Positions 22,790-34,529 of a DNA stretch of 64,000 nucleotides are shown in pieces. Both the position numbers and the translations under genes were made by a program. How positions within the stretch are numbered: the first letter of the stretch is position 1; every line of letters begins with the position of its first letter. Below the pieces are notes generated by a model. It did not search any database and was not told the origin of the DNA. It saw only the letters and a list, made by a program, of their open reading frames with translations. Origin of the DNA: Thysanoteuthis rhombus (Eukaryota > Mollusca > Cephalopoda > Oegopsida > Thysanoteuthidae); the NCBI GenBank assembly GCA_963457665.1, contig OY735206.1, positions 59,931,735 to 59,995,734 of the forward strand, written 5' to 3'.

Positions 22790-23720
22790 GAAACTTATTT
22801 CCCCAGATTAATGTAAACACACGCACACAGCCACGAATTAAGGTATTAACACACGAAAACTCTGATACGCTATTCGATTTGTTCAAAAACTGATAATCCA
22901 ATGACCAAATAATCTATCAATCTAATAATTTTTGAAATCAGTGAATATGCTGTGATGTACATATACACACTCAAGCAATCAGAGGCACATCTATTGGGAT
23001 ATATATCTATTCAAATCAAACATACATCAGAGTATAAGTATATATGGATTGCATCTAGTTCGTATCGAACAATTTTTATGCGTCCAAGACTTTCCACTCG
23101 AACAAACCGGTCGATCGCTGAAGCATAGATTTTCTTTTTCTGAAAGGCCAACGTGCCAGAGACACGGAGCGGCCATGTTGGCAATCAAGTGCTGATTGCG
23201 CATGCGTAAACAGGATGTTTTGCCTTCATTTAATTCTACGTGTCTAGTCAACAAAATGAGCACCGAAAATCACTCTCCAATTCATACATACGTATTTACA
23301 TACATACACACTATACTCATGGGCGTTCACTGTCACTTCTCCAGAGGGTGTGGTCATGTATTTCTAGTAGAGAGTGCTAAAGGATATAGTCAGAATAATA
23401 CTTGGTGGCCACCCTTTTACACGATAGACATTCCACACACTATTTGTAGTGTAAGTATGACCCAGATGTCAAATGGTGCACTTGACCATTGACAGAGACA
23501 CATGACCTGACCCGGGATGACACGATGGAGTGACCATCAACAAATAACTAGACAGTCTTTTTATATGAGAATATAAAGTTGGGGTTACATAAAGCAATAG
23601 CAATGAACCATTATTGCTTATTGACCATAAGGTTCCAACTTCCAAACCCCTGGCTCACGGTAAGAAGGCAACATCCAGAGTGAAGGTGGTGTAAATAACC
23701 CTGTTTGCTCCTATCCCAAC
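22790..23720. other. Anonymous DNA with a CpG-bearing patch
   Basis: 23150-23265 contains GGCCATGTTGG and TGCGCATGCGTAA, a more GC-rich patch than its surroundings, ahead of an ATG at 23256 (ATGAGCACCG). See findings. The remainder, including the 98-codon frame at 23196-23492, has no recognisable domain. Confidence 0.4.
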
Positions 23721-23724
23721 TCAG

Positions 23725-23955
23725 ATATATATATATATATATATCTCATTGTGTCATCCACAGACAGCTGTTTTGATGCATTACATCTCTTCAGTGTGGC
23801 TATAGACTTTCCATTATCCAATCCAGTACCGTGGGGCAGAATTGAAACCTTCACTTCAGACCCGATATCCTACCTCTGGACTACGGAACTGGACAGTCAG
23901 TAAGACTGAATTTAAGCGATCCACCAGACTGCTCTATTCCTATGGAAGAGCATTG
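23725..23955 (-). mobile_element. SINE-1 copy, tRNA-derived
   Basis: On the minus strand CTGTCCAGTTCCGTAGTCCAGAGGTAGGATA (A-box region, about 23870-23900) and GGTTTCAATTCTGCC (B-box region, about 23836-23850) lead into the family body 'ACTGG..TGGATAATGGAAAGTC..ACTGAAG..GCTGT..TGACACAAT'. The body ends in a (TA)n tail at 23726-23745. The upstream arm 'GGAAGAGCATTGC' also matches the region between the two units of the 43.2-kb copy. An (AC)n/(TG)n run at 23961-23992 flanks it. Confidence 0.75.
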
Positions 23956-24426
23956 CATAAACACACACACACACACACAGATGTGTGTGTGCTGGTGCCC
24001 GTGGGACAGTAAAGGCAGAAGGAAAAAAACACAAGGTAGAAAAGTTTGCTGTAAAGACTAGGCAGAGGTTTGCATCTATTGTGGATTTTACTATTGCATG
24101 AATATCCATAAATTGTAAACAATCTGGGTATAAAGGAAAGTCTATTTTGAAAATCATTCTTTCTCTGCGGGTATCTCGGGAACTGGCGACAAACTCCCTC
24201 CTGTCTGAGTCACCAAGCAGGTTCATAGATCTGATCCGACTGAAGTGGATAAACAGATACATAGACGCACAAAAAACAGAATCGATATTTGTTTCTATTC
24301 TGGCTTATGCTTCTTGGCTACAGCTTAAAAAAAACATTAAACATAATCTTTGCGTTACCCAGTTTCAAAAGGTCTGAAATACTTTTAGAAGAACAAACAA
24401 CAACAGAGCTGGTTGGTTACTCAACA

Positions 24427-24852
24427 GAAACTGTCACGTGGCCAACGTTTTTTTGGCAGCATGCTATGTTGGGGGCGATTAAGTTTAAAAAAATGGGGGG
24501 GAGGGGTGATCAAAGAATGAGTTACTTCACTCTCATTTTGCTGATCAGTGATCATAAAAAAGTTTGTATTTTCAAGAAACAAGTGAGAACGCAGCCGGAC
24601 ACACAATTAGGGACCAATTTCGCATAAACTTACCTTGCAAATTGACCTCCCCAACTGGAAACCTATTTTGGGGGAGGTAATTAGGGAAAAAAAGCTTTCT
24701 CGTAGACAATAACGAGTAAATGTTCAAATTTTCAACCTTGTAGCTCCATCGGTGTGGTCCGTACGCATGATACGCACCTAACCAGCCAGACCAACTTAAA
24801 AACTGAAGAAACGTACGTAGATAGTTTTGCGCCAGTTTTGGTTGACGGTTTC
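24427..24852 (+). mobile_element. MITE-X copy 1
   Basis: A full-length member of a short TIR transposon family. The 5' end is GAAACTGTCACGTGG (24427) and the 3' end TTGACGGTTTC (about 24842-24852), giving an inverted terminal GAAACYGTCA. Family landmarks in order are CACGTG, GCCAACGTTT, GATTAA/GATCAATTAA, TGGGGG, GTTACTTC, TGATCAT, CCGG, CTTACCTTGCAAATTGACC, GTAGCTCCATCGGTG, AACCAGCCAGACCAAC and GAAGAAACGTACGTAGATAG. It has no coding capacity. Confidence 0.8.
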
Positions 24853-24859
24853 TCGCAAT

Positions 24860-26599
24860 AACAATTATAATTATGCTTAAAACAATGTTTAAATCTCGGA
24901 TTTGATATGAAAAGACTTGGTTCAAGGGAATTTGCTGAACAAAAAAAAACTGTCACGTCAATATTCAAAAAAAAAATTCTGTTTCTATTTATAAGGCCCT
25001 TTCCAATAATTTATTTCATATATTGATGTTATTTTATTCTCTTTATGATCAAAGGCAGATGTAATGAAATGAACTACCCATTTTCATGATGCATGTGAAT
25101 GTATGCATGAGTTCGTTAGACTGTATACTGACGTATGTTTTAAATAAGTAATTCTTACTTCCATGTGCAATTGATAAAAATATTTTCAATGATTTATGCC
25201 CAGTTTCAAGAGTTGTGTCCAATGCCAATGAAAGGACAATATAACTGATCTGAACTAATCTTACGATTAAATAGAATTCACTAAATACAATGAACATACT
25301 AATACCATAAAACAACTGCAACATCATTTCTTCGTTGGCGTTTTTGTTAGGTCTGATCTGGGCCCCTGCATGACGAATATTTGTTCATGGACGCATCGAC
25401 AGGAGTTTTAAAAACAATTATGTCCACAAAGGATTGTGTGTGTGTGTTACACTGTTCCATGATCCCGTTTGGAATTTCTGAGATGGAGTATTATTACTCA
25501 TAGATACTGCATTCTCGTTGTTTACGTACTTAAAGCAGATTTTTGATTGTTTTTTGAGTCTCTGTACTTGGAGTAAAGGAATTATGTCATGCAGAATCGG
25601 TTTTCAATTGTTATCAAGTAAGAAACTGATCACACCAGTCTTTTTAAATATAAATCTGGTTGTTTATCCATATGTCTGTATGTCCACACTAACAAAGGAT
25701 AAAATTGACCCCAGTCAATCTTCTCCCACCAGATCGTATTCAAAACACAATAACTTATTTTAACCAAACACCTCATTATATACAAACAATTCCACTTAGA
25801 TTTGGAAATAAAAGGTGGAGTCAAATGATTTCTATGAATTTAAATTTCAGCATCTAATATAATTTTTAAAGGAAATTCTTACAAATAACTTATACTTTTA
25901 CATATTCTAGCGTACTTAAAGCGGGATTTAGACTGTTTTCAAAGCTTCTAAGAGATTAATACGATGGTGATCAGTTTTCTAATATTTACTAATAAACTGA
26001 TCCCTCAAATGACTCGCGAATTGTTTGTAGCTCTCTGAGAGTCAGTTGTTCAACTACGTTTCGGTCTCACACTGAAAAGCGAGACCTTATTGGAATAAGG
26101 TATAATTAATGCCTTGTCTGCACTATTTTCAGCATTTGCTATATCTTTGTTACATAACCAATGAAAAAGGGTTGAGAACCAACAGATGACCCCAAAAACA
26201 AGGGGAATATATGGTAAGAATTAATACTAAGTTAAAACTTTGAAACCTTATATCATACAAACTGCATTTTTGTGGTTAATCCGGGATTAGAGTACCCAAT
26301 CTGCAACAGCCAGCCTCACTGTCGGCTACATTATTTGGGGACAGCGGACTTTTATGTTCGGTCATCTGTCTTTGAGGAGAAAACTCCAATTTAGAACCTA
26401 CAACACATTGACCTTTCCTCCATTGCCCAACTTGCTGGGCATTACAAGTAAACCAATGGTTTAATGGCCACTTCCCACCTGCAAAGATTTCATTTATTCC
26501 AATCTGCGGAGAAGATCATAAACCAGAACTCACCCCACCACATTTCCAAGCCAGGCCATAACCAAGATCAATGGAAAAATGTACAGCATTGGCAAAATT

Positions 26600-26605
<6 letters not shown>
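24860..26605. other. No recognisable gene
   Basis: Anonymous AT-rich DNA. ORFs such as 25049-25327 (-) and 25518-25763 (+) have no recognisable motif. Confidence 0.5.

Positions 26606-26609
<4 letters not shown>

Positions 26610-26671
<62 letters not shown>
26610..26671. repeat. (TA)n microsatellite
   Basis: Preceded by GTGTGTG. It directly abuts the foldback at 26674. Confidence 0.95.
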
Positions 26672-26673
<2 letters not shown>

Positions 26674-26674
<1 letters not shown>

Positions 26675-26835
26675 GAAAGACAGTTTTAGGAATTAAATTT
26701 TGCTCAAACCGAAAAATACGTACGGTAGTGAACTAAACGAAGGTGATGATCGGGGCTCATTTCTTTATTATCCGATCATCGCCGTCGTTTAGTTCGCTAT
26801 CGTACATATTTTTCGGTTCCCAAAAACTGTCTTCC
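26674..26835. repeat. Imperfect foldback, 47-bp arms plus outer arms
   Basis: The inner arms at 26707-26753 and 26772-26818 are reverse complements with 5 mismatches in 47, around an 18-base loop. The outer arms GGAAAGACAGTTTT (26674-26687) and AAAACTGTCTTCC (26823-26835) also pair, with extra bases on the left side. Three of the five mismatches are C/T or G/A transitions that would still pair as G-U in RNA on one strand. It has no coding potential. Confidence 0.9.
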
Positions 26836-26839
26836 CTTA

Positions 26840-27710
26840 TTCACATGATATCCATTATTTGTGTATATGTGTGTTATTGCATACTGAATCTGTGATATTG
26901 GATATAGTTTGACAAAATCATTATTTGAGATTACCTCATGACCACTAGCCTCACTAACGAAACTCCGACGGTACAACTCTCAACTATGACATTCTTCCAA
27001 TTTCAAACTTTTTTTCCATTCAGTTATGTTAAGTTCACAGATTCAAATCAACTGCAATTTTCTTGGGAATAACCACCTTTTCACCCAGGCAATGTTAACC
27101 TGGTAAGATGTTAGCGAGAGTGTAATTAAACGCAACCTTTTTCAAACAAGTCACTGGCCTCAAATGAAGTATTCCCAACAGTAAGCTGAAATCCAAAGTC
27201 GAAAGAGTACGGCGGTAATTTTGTTCCTTATGACAACACTCAGCAATCGTTCTGCAAACACTGCTTTGATAAACTTGAGGGGCTTCCACTTTGCTATGAA
27301 AACATCCTTCGGAAATTGGGTATTTCGAAGAAAATGTCAAGTGAGATCGACCAAATAGCAGCTGTATTCCTAAGCCTGTGTTTAGAGCGTTATTACTGGA
27401 AATCACCTTGTCTACGTCTCTGTATTGTCGTTTGCTTCCCCACCATCCCCGATTTTTTCTCATTTGCTAATTACAAACCAATAGAATTCTCAATACTCCT
27501 TCCAATACCAGCCATTGAAATGCCGAAAACCAATACTACATTTTCTGGTAACACACACACAAACACACACGTGCAATTGTTTATTTCAGATTTTGCAATC
27601 ATAATCAGTTTTCACATCAGCAATAATTTGTAGGCTGCATTCAAGATCGAGTGACAGCAATTATCCTAGGTGCCCTAGTCTTGTGTTCAAGTAAAGCTCG
27701 GTAGAAATAG
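26840..27710. other. No recognisable gene
   Basis: Includes a 122-codon minus-strand frame at 27095-27463 that has no recognisable domain, repeat or overlap with a known element. It may be chance. Confidence 0.4.
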
Positions 27711-27714
27711 AGGA

Positions 27715-27905
27715 ACCACACAATATGGTAATGGTTGCAGGCTAGTTCAGTTGATCATTACTATTTTCTAAGGAGGTCGATCTTCATTGAGTGCCTCATA
27801 TCTGTGGCCTTGTGCCAGTGAATAACTACTTATGTGTGCATCCTCACTCCTATTCTTATGGCCTTGTGCCCAAACGACGGTGACCCTAGTAAATAGCTAT
27901 TTGGG
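27715..27905 (+). mobile_element. SINE-2 copy
   Basis: A-box-like ATGGTAATGGTTGCAG (27725-27740) and B-box-like GGTCGATCTTCA (27776-27787) match the layout of the 31.0-kb copy. The body reads GTGGCCTTGTGCCAGTG, and a second TATGGCCTTGTGCCCAAAC block follows. A further tRNA-like string, GAGTTCGAGTCTCACCG, occurs at 28005-28021. Confidence 0.65.
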
Positions 27906-28439
27906 CGTGAGCATAAAGGTACAGGAAATGTTACAGATATATGCATAAATGTCGAATTTATGTTTGTATGATCTTTCAGTGAATAGTAAGCTATCCGTAA
28001 ACACGAGTTCGAGTCTCACCGTAAGCTTATCTATTTCCAATCAACGCTGTTTATTCACTGCCGTAGATTAAGGATCTGGATAGAGTTGCGACAAAAAGCA
28101 ACAGAAAAATTATGATGGTAAATAATTGCCTAGAATTGATAATACAAGTCGAGAGAGGGTAGTACTGGAAATATGTGATCTACGATCTACTGTCGTTAGC
28201 AATAGCCAAATAGCCTTGTAAAAAGGCATGGTCAAGATAGTTGTTGTGATGTGTGAGGACGATGAGATGAGGGTGGAGACCCGAGGAGACTAATTGCCAC
28301 TGCCTTCAGCGACAACTACGAGGCAGCTAATATGAATCTGCAAACCACAGCACTACTGCAGACTGTTGAGAGTAGGGCTGGAGACTTGAGACTTACTTCC
28401 ACAGTCTTCAACGTCGACCACTAGGTTACTGGTGTGAAA

Positions 28440-28910
28440 ATACAAATAATGATAATGGATAGAAAAATATGCAATGTGGGGACACCAAGCAGCAAATGTG
28501 GAAGTTGCAATTGGAGCATTAGGCTCGATTCCGAAAAAGTTGTACTATATCGAAAAGACAGGCATGCGAATTCCCAAGAGATCTGCCATCCATGGAACTT
28601 ATTCTTTTTCATCATCTTTATTATTATTAGTACCAGTATTATTATTATCATTTATTTATTTACTAGTATTATATTACTAGTATTATATCTACTTACTAGT
28701 ATTTTATTTATTTATTTACGAGTAGTAGTAGTAGTAGTACTACTACTACTACTGTTGGAGCACCGGGAACGATCCCAAGTTGTCCAGCAAGAAGGTTGGA
28801 GGAAATGTAAATCTCTAGAAGAACTGATACCATTCAGGCAACGACACTACAGAAAAAGTGAGAGTGCTGGAGTATTGGAGGAGAATGCTGTCACTAAATC
28901 TCCAATGTAG
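28440..28910 (+). mobile_element. Retroelement C-terminal relic split by a microsatellite
   Basis: NVEVAIGALGSIPKKL and IEKTGMRIPK (28485-28590) match the 'VxPVVIGALGxIPKxLxxYI' block near the C terminus of another invertebrate LINE-type polyprotein. After an ATT/AGT microsatellite (28606-28753), another frame gives IQATTLQKSARVL-like text, the 'LQKTAxLGTARILRRVL' ending, which normally comes directly after the first block. The 158-codon frame running through the whole stretch is an artefact of the microsatellite. The family differs from LINE-B to LINE-J. Confidence 0.5.
28606..28755. repeat. (ATT/TTA)n plus a 30-bp perfect palindrome
   Basis: ATT-type repeats run into (AGT)5 followed directly by (ACT)5. 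28724-28753 is a perfect palindrome with no loop, centred between 28738 and 28739. Confidence 0.9.
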
Positions 28911-29151
28911 TCCTCATGTTACTACTGGTTATAAAATATAGCATGCAGAAATAAATGGATAGATAAACCATTTTCCCTCTTTAGAAACAGGATTGAAAGT
29001 AAAAAGTATCGAATGCTACCAAAAAAACAATCTTAAAGCATTCTTGCGTATCGATGTCAACAAATAAATTTCCTCCTCAAATTTCACGCTATCTAAAAAT
29101 AGATGCATTTTTTGACCAACCCAAGTCATTGATTGGTCATCATCACTAGTA

Positions 29152-29245
29152 TTGGCTTAACGACGCCCATGATATAGAGGTCTGGTGAATCCCGAGGAAG
29201 GTTTATCGTCCAACGACGAATGATAAAAGATTGATGACGAAGCGA
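29152..29245 (+). mobile_element. RTE 3' end scrap
   Basis: ACGACGCCCATGAT, GAGGAAGGTTTA and TCCAACGACGAATG, then AAAAGATTGATGACGA, match the last 90 bases of LINE-F including the TGATGA tail. Plus orientation. Confidence 0.8.
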
Positions 29246-29249
29246 CATG

Positions 29250-30980
29250 TTTTAAAACTATATTCAAAATAATCTGATTAATAAATCAAAGTAAAGATTT
29301 TCAGTTAGAAAATATCTGCCTCCTCTACTGAACCAGAGGATATGACCTTTTGCACTACCTTCAGTGCAATCAAGATGTGGAATTTTCGAGTCAAATGTCG
29401 AGTTAAATGTCCCTTCTTTCTTTCCTGATTGATTTGCCAAGATGGGGACTCTCACCCGAGTGAATCAGTGTGTTATCTTATTACAATTCGCCACATATCC
29501 CTTAACCTGCCTAATATCGCATAACTTGAAAACAGCTGGAAATATGGCCACCAAATTTGTTGTGTTTACTAAGGGGGCCTAAGAGTAGGTTTTTGGCCTG
29601 TCAATTATTGAACCACCGAGCAAGCAAGTTTTTAGTGGAGGTTAAATTTACAATATAATCATTATGGTAAATCGATCCTTTATTTTGGACCTGGTTGCGT
29701 TACCGCTTGATAAGAAAATTTACTTTAATACACCAATTGTCTCCCCGTCCGTCTGAGTTATGCTAAATTGGTTCAGCTGTATTTACTCTTACCTGAAATT
29801 TTCTATTATTCGGATTCACCAAATATCAACCCGTTCGTCTGTGTTGGCGTAACTAAAGGACGTTCAAGCTCACTCGATAATGATATGATTCCCATGTATG
29901 CATTTATTACTAGAGGCCTGACCCCCCCCCCCCCCGTTCATCTGTGACGCCTCTAAAAAGCCGGAATGGTGCTTTGTAGACAGACGTTTAAACTCAAGGT
30001 AACCTCGAAAAACAAAAATTTTCGATCTCTGATTAGAGCCAGAGGCCCCATTTAAGCATTCCACCAGAAGTACCTTAATATTCAGATAATAATAATTTTA
30101 CGTCTCAAAAATTTCGGAGAGTAAGGTTAGGCAATCTACCCCAAAGCCTGAGATTTATGTTTAAATTGTCTCTGAACATAGCATTGTCAGAGTCAATTTT
30201 CATTCTCAGTAGCTCTTACTACATTTACGAGCAATGATGTGTTTTGCAACTTAGTAAGATGATAGTTTCCATTACGAAATACTCATATTTCTGCTAATCA
30301 GAATATTTTCTCAAGCGCGCAGGGAATCAATCAATAGGAGACATATGATATTTAATTAGTCCTAGAATTAATTAGGAAAAGATATCGAACACTGAACCAT
30401 CTTTCTGTACGAACTGAGACGTTCCATCTTTGATCACACTTCTGTTTGTTATTAGTATATTCGTGTACTTCAGAAATCTCTGATGCCCAAGTGGATTGGT
30501 TATTGATTCGAGAAAATACAAAAAAATTTACAATTAACGTTCTCAGTATATTTTCGATGGTAATCACTTTCCCACCACACCTTCCCACAGATGGGAAAAA
30601 TCAATCAACAATGTCCGATCCGTTTATTTTTCCTGATCAAATGTTCAAATAGTGATTAGTTATTCGTTCGTGTGGCCAAATCAATCGCATGATTAGCCGC
30701 GAGCAATTTCTTGAGAGATTGAGAGAGAGACAGACAGACAGAGAGATAGAGAAGTACCCGGAAGTAATTGGTTAAGAATGATTGTCAAACACCGGCCTGA
30801 AATGAAACTAACCATGTCAGATAATAATCGGATCCACTATTCTGTCAAGTATCAATAAGCAATTAAGAAAACTAGCTTCTATATCACAAGAATCAATAAC
30901 AGTATGGGCCAGCCTGTGGTGGCAAGGTAATAAAAGAAAAAGACAGGCACTGCAAGAAATACGGTTCGATTCCAAACAAT
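29250..30980. other. No recognisable gene
   Basis: Anonymous DNA with a C14 run at 29922-29935 and a GA-rich patch near 30720. ORFs are short and unrecognised. A minor tRNA B-box-like ACGGTTCGATTCC occurs at about 30960. Confidence 0.45.
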
Positions 30981-30984
30981 CGTT

Positions 30985-31125
30985 CTTTACAAACTCACAC
31001 CAGAATGAAACTGAGAGTGAAAACACTGGTATTAGGCACCCGGTGAGAATCGACCTCGTTACGCAATAATAGTGGCCAACGAGACTAACTTGCAAGCCAT
31101 TACCCTACAGTGTGGCGCCTCTTTT
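30985..31125 (-). mobile_element. SINE-2 copy
   Basis: The clearest copy of this family. The minus strand begins GGCGCCACACTGTAGGGTAATGG, with A-box AGGGTAATGGCTTGCAAG (about 31089-31106). The B-box is GGTCGATTCTCAC (31044-31056), then CGGGTGCCTAATACCAG. The tRNA-like head has normal box spacing, but no folded anticodon arm is evident. Confidence 0.7.
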
Positions 31126-31129
31126 TCTA

Positions 31130-33725
31130 TTAAGCTCAGCTCAGCTCAGCTTAGTTTTGGCACAAGGCTGGGGTACCAAAAAGGATTGCTGTCGATTGAT
31201 CCCAAGTTGCCACTGGTGTGAAAACTCAGCAGAAATCATTGAAAATAAGTGTGTGTGTGTGTGTGCGCGCGTGCGCGTGCGCTTCACAAAAAATGTATGT
31301 AGTTGAGCACTTCAATGGCTGTTGTTATAGAGGGTGTTTAGAATGCTCTGGGATTATACGTGGTAAATGACATAAGTTTTGAAGGAACCAATGTTTCTAT
31401 CCTTTAAAACGATAAAATGGTTGAGATTTATTCTCAGACAAGCGTCATCGCTCACCGTACGACTCAAAAGTTACCCTCAATCTACACGCTATTCGTCATT
31501 AGGTGTTTATTGCATTCAGTAAACTTTTAGCTTTATGCTTTGAAAAGAAACAGATGGAATGTACGCCTGGCGAGAACAGACGAAAGCATCGGCTGAAGCG
31601 CTGTTTTCCTTGCTCTCCAAAAGTAGTGCCTTCTCACGAAATCTTGTGTAAGAGGAAATTGCGTAAAGCAAAGAAGCGAATAGCATTCATTTATCAGTTA
31701 ATTTCTTTGAGGGTCTCAAGATCCCCCCCCACCTCAATAAAATTCTATGTCAACCAGTTTTATGCTAAGCGTAACACTCTTACAAGCTCCTTTTGTTTTT
31801 CTGATACATCTTGCTAACGGTGTCATAGAATCCACATTAAACACAGACACAGGTGGTGACTCGAGTTCTTTCGTAGATACAAAGTGACATGAAGTGAGTT
31901 TTCGTAAAGCAGAAGATACCTGCATGAGGAAAAAACCTGAGAAGTTGATCATTATCGCAGAATTTCTCACAAAATGAATCCTCCCCGAGAAATCTGTAAT
32001 CAGGAGCTCTCCTAATATAAAACGAAATTTTAAATAAAAAGTGATCATATAAGGTCTTTTTTCAGACAGACTTGGGCCAAACACCACGTCCATTTTGCTA
32101 TGGATACATTAAGTATAAAATTTACTTTTTAATGTGAATTGAAAAAAAAAATACAGCGTGATCCCTGGATGTGTTGTGGTATAAAAACATTAGGCTTGAT
32201 CTGTAATTGAAATTTTTATCTATCAGGTTGGCAATACAATTCAGTTATTGTTCCATAAGTTATTTGGGCAAGTATCCTCATTTTTGTTGCTTCTATCAAA
32301 ACGTTCTGACCGGAGCGATCCTGGTCTTCCTCAGGTTCATATCACATCCAATCATCTTCAATAAGCTTTGAACAAAATTCTTCATCTCACAGCATTCTTT
32401 TTATATAGGGACGCGAAAAAATTCGCACCAAGATGAAGGATTTTTGTTCGAAGCTCGACTACAATATACACCGAGGTATCTTTGGGTGGTGGAGATGATG
32501 GTAATAATTTTTCGTCGGTCCATTCTTGGTCTCCTTTATTTCACTTGGGCAATTTATCATAATTCACTCCTGGCTTGCTAGGTCCGTCAGAGCATCATCA
32601 AAGCCCAGTTAATCGTACATTTTGGAAACGCGTTCCCTATTCAATCCGTTGCCAGCCTCTCACGACGCTTGGCGAGTTTGAATTCAGTTTTCCTAGAGTG
32701 GTTGCCAACCAAGGCCGATGAGGCTAGTCTGCTCTGCTATTTACCCGTAGCCGGGGGAGAAGAGAGATTTACACCTCTCCCTTGCATTAGGGTAAAGTGA
32801 AATCAAATTGTCGGAGTCGGAGTTTGAGCTCGGTTCGCCGAAGCCATTTTCCGTGCTGCTAAACGTCAGGTCATGTGCACCTCCTGGTTTGCGATTAATT
32901 TTTTTTTTTTACACGTAATCCAAATTTTCTGCAGTCCCTGTGAAATTGCAATAACGTGTCTTCTTGCTAATGCAAAAGTCTGCCTAATGAACCTGGCATG
33001 ATGCAACTTTGATGGATTTTTTTCCCAATATCACTATTATCTCTCTATAAAACTCATTACTTAATATAAAAACGATCACCAACGCTTAAAGTGCTTTGCA
33101 GGTTACATTTTTTTTCATTGAAGGACTTTTGATCTCCAACCCGAACTTCATTAAGTATTTATGAGCCAGAGGCCCGGACATTTCTGCGATGAATTGGTTC
33201 AAACCGATATTGATTGTTGCAAACGTCGCAATCAAAACAAGCGAACAGGAAAATAAAGCTAAAGTAAAGGAATTAATAAAATGCTGCAAAAGATAAAGAA
33301 AAAATAGGAAGACATACAATTTAACCAAAGCGTTCAGCCACAGTGCTTGATAAAATCAACTATATTGTATAATGAGCTCATAATACTGTATATTCGTAAA
33401 ATAATGGAAATAAAGATTCAAATGCATTATGGGATCACTTTGATGAGAGGCCAGGCTCTACTACCCATTCCGATTCTGAAAATGAATAGGGCGAATATAA
33501 AGACTACACAAATCAGATGCCCATCAGATTTGTCAGAAAAGTCACAGCTTTAAAAAAGATTGAAAGATTTTTTATTCAATTAAAATTTTTGAGCAGCAAA
33601 ACAGGAGTGATTGCTTTCACAGCACAAAGTCTAAGAATAGAATAATGATCTTTTTATGCACGAGATCTGTATCCTGGGAAACTTCCAGTTGTAAAACACT
33701 AGATTCATCCTATTTGTCTGAGCCT
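31130..33725. other. Anonymous DNA with worn repeats
   Basis: Contains (GT/GC)n at 31249-31280, repeat Z at 31655-31705 (GCGTAAAGCAAAGAAGCGA), and a tRNA-like stretch at 32800-32890 on the minus strand (GAGCTCAAACTCCG as a possible B-box). The 104- and 119-codon frames at 31503-31817 and 31734-32093 overlap on opposite strands and have no recognisable domain. Confidence 0.4.
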
Positions 33726-33829
33726 CCACGAGAACAGAGTGTGACACAAGGCCGGTTTAATGCAGGGATACCACACACGAGAACGTGTGGGTAGGATGAC
33801 TCAAAAATTCTCTTTAGTCCTATTACTGC

Positions 33830-33990
33830 AATAACGTCAGCGCTGGTCTTGAGGTTTCAGGACGAATCCTGATCATCTCGGACTTGACTATTCAGAGCAG
33901 TACGGTACCTCATGGGACAAAGCCCCAGTCGGCCATGGCGCCACATGTGCTTCGGCCTGGTCTCAATTGGTCATGTGAAAGACGTGCAAT
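33830..33990 (-). mobile_element. Possible SINE-2 relative
   Basis: The minus strand begins TGGCGCCATGGCCGACTGGGG and later has GGATTCGTCCTGAAACC, in the same order as the A and B boxes of SINE-2 but with weaker matches. A real tRNA is excluded by length and lack of a clover-leaf. Confidence 0.35.
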
Positions 33991-34289
33991 TGCCGTCCTA
34001 GAATTCATAATCATAAATATCTCCCGAAAGTAACGACAGGATTTCGAATATAAATCAAATGATCAGGCCACTTTAAAAATCCGAAAAGATATCCATTTGA
34101 ACCAATCAAAAAGATATAAAAGGACTCAAAATTCCCCAATTCTCCATTGATATTGTGCTGTCGACGCAACACAAATCTGTGAAAATATATTTCTGTACTG
34201 ATAAGTGAAACAAAAAGGATCAGGTTCTCCAAACTCAATCCACAATAGGTGTTTAAAGATCAAGATAACCCATGCGAGATGAATGTTCA

Positions 34290-34450
34290 AGACTGTTTCA
34301 TCATCATCATCCATTTCAAGTCCACTGCAGAACAAAGGAAAGTTCCTATCACCTTCCACGACGGCTGCAACTGCACTGACCCCTGCCAGGTCTTACCAGC
34401 AAACCTCTCTTTCTCGTCACCCTATCTTGTGTCTGGTCATTTCCTACCGC
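34290..34450 (-). mobile_element. Second RTE family (RTE-2) 3' end
   Basis: The plus strand shows CATCATCATCATCCATTTC then AAGTCCACTGCAGAACAAAGG. This is the complement of a TGATGA-tailed 3' end different from that of LINE-F. The minus strand encodes WQGSVQLQPSWKVIGTFLC in a plausible C-terminal position. The stretch near 34380-34440 aligns with 42035-42100, so both belong to one family. Confidence 0.5.
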
Positions 34451-34529
34451 ATTTACTGTCCTATGGGGACCAATCAGTTAAACCTTTTGCTCCATCTATG
34501 GTCATTTCTTCTTGCGTGTCCCAGTGATA

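Noticed and set aside
27095-27463. 122-codon minus-strand ORF
   Set aside because: Reads protein-like, but no domain or homology can be recognised by eye. Left unassigned rather than called a gene.
28434-28910. 158-codon ORF with long Ile/Val/Leu runs
   Set aside because: The hydrophobic middle is the translation of a trinucleotide microsatellite; the flanks are relic LINE text in different frames.
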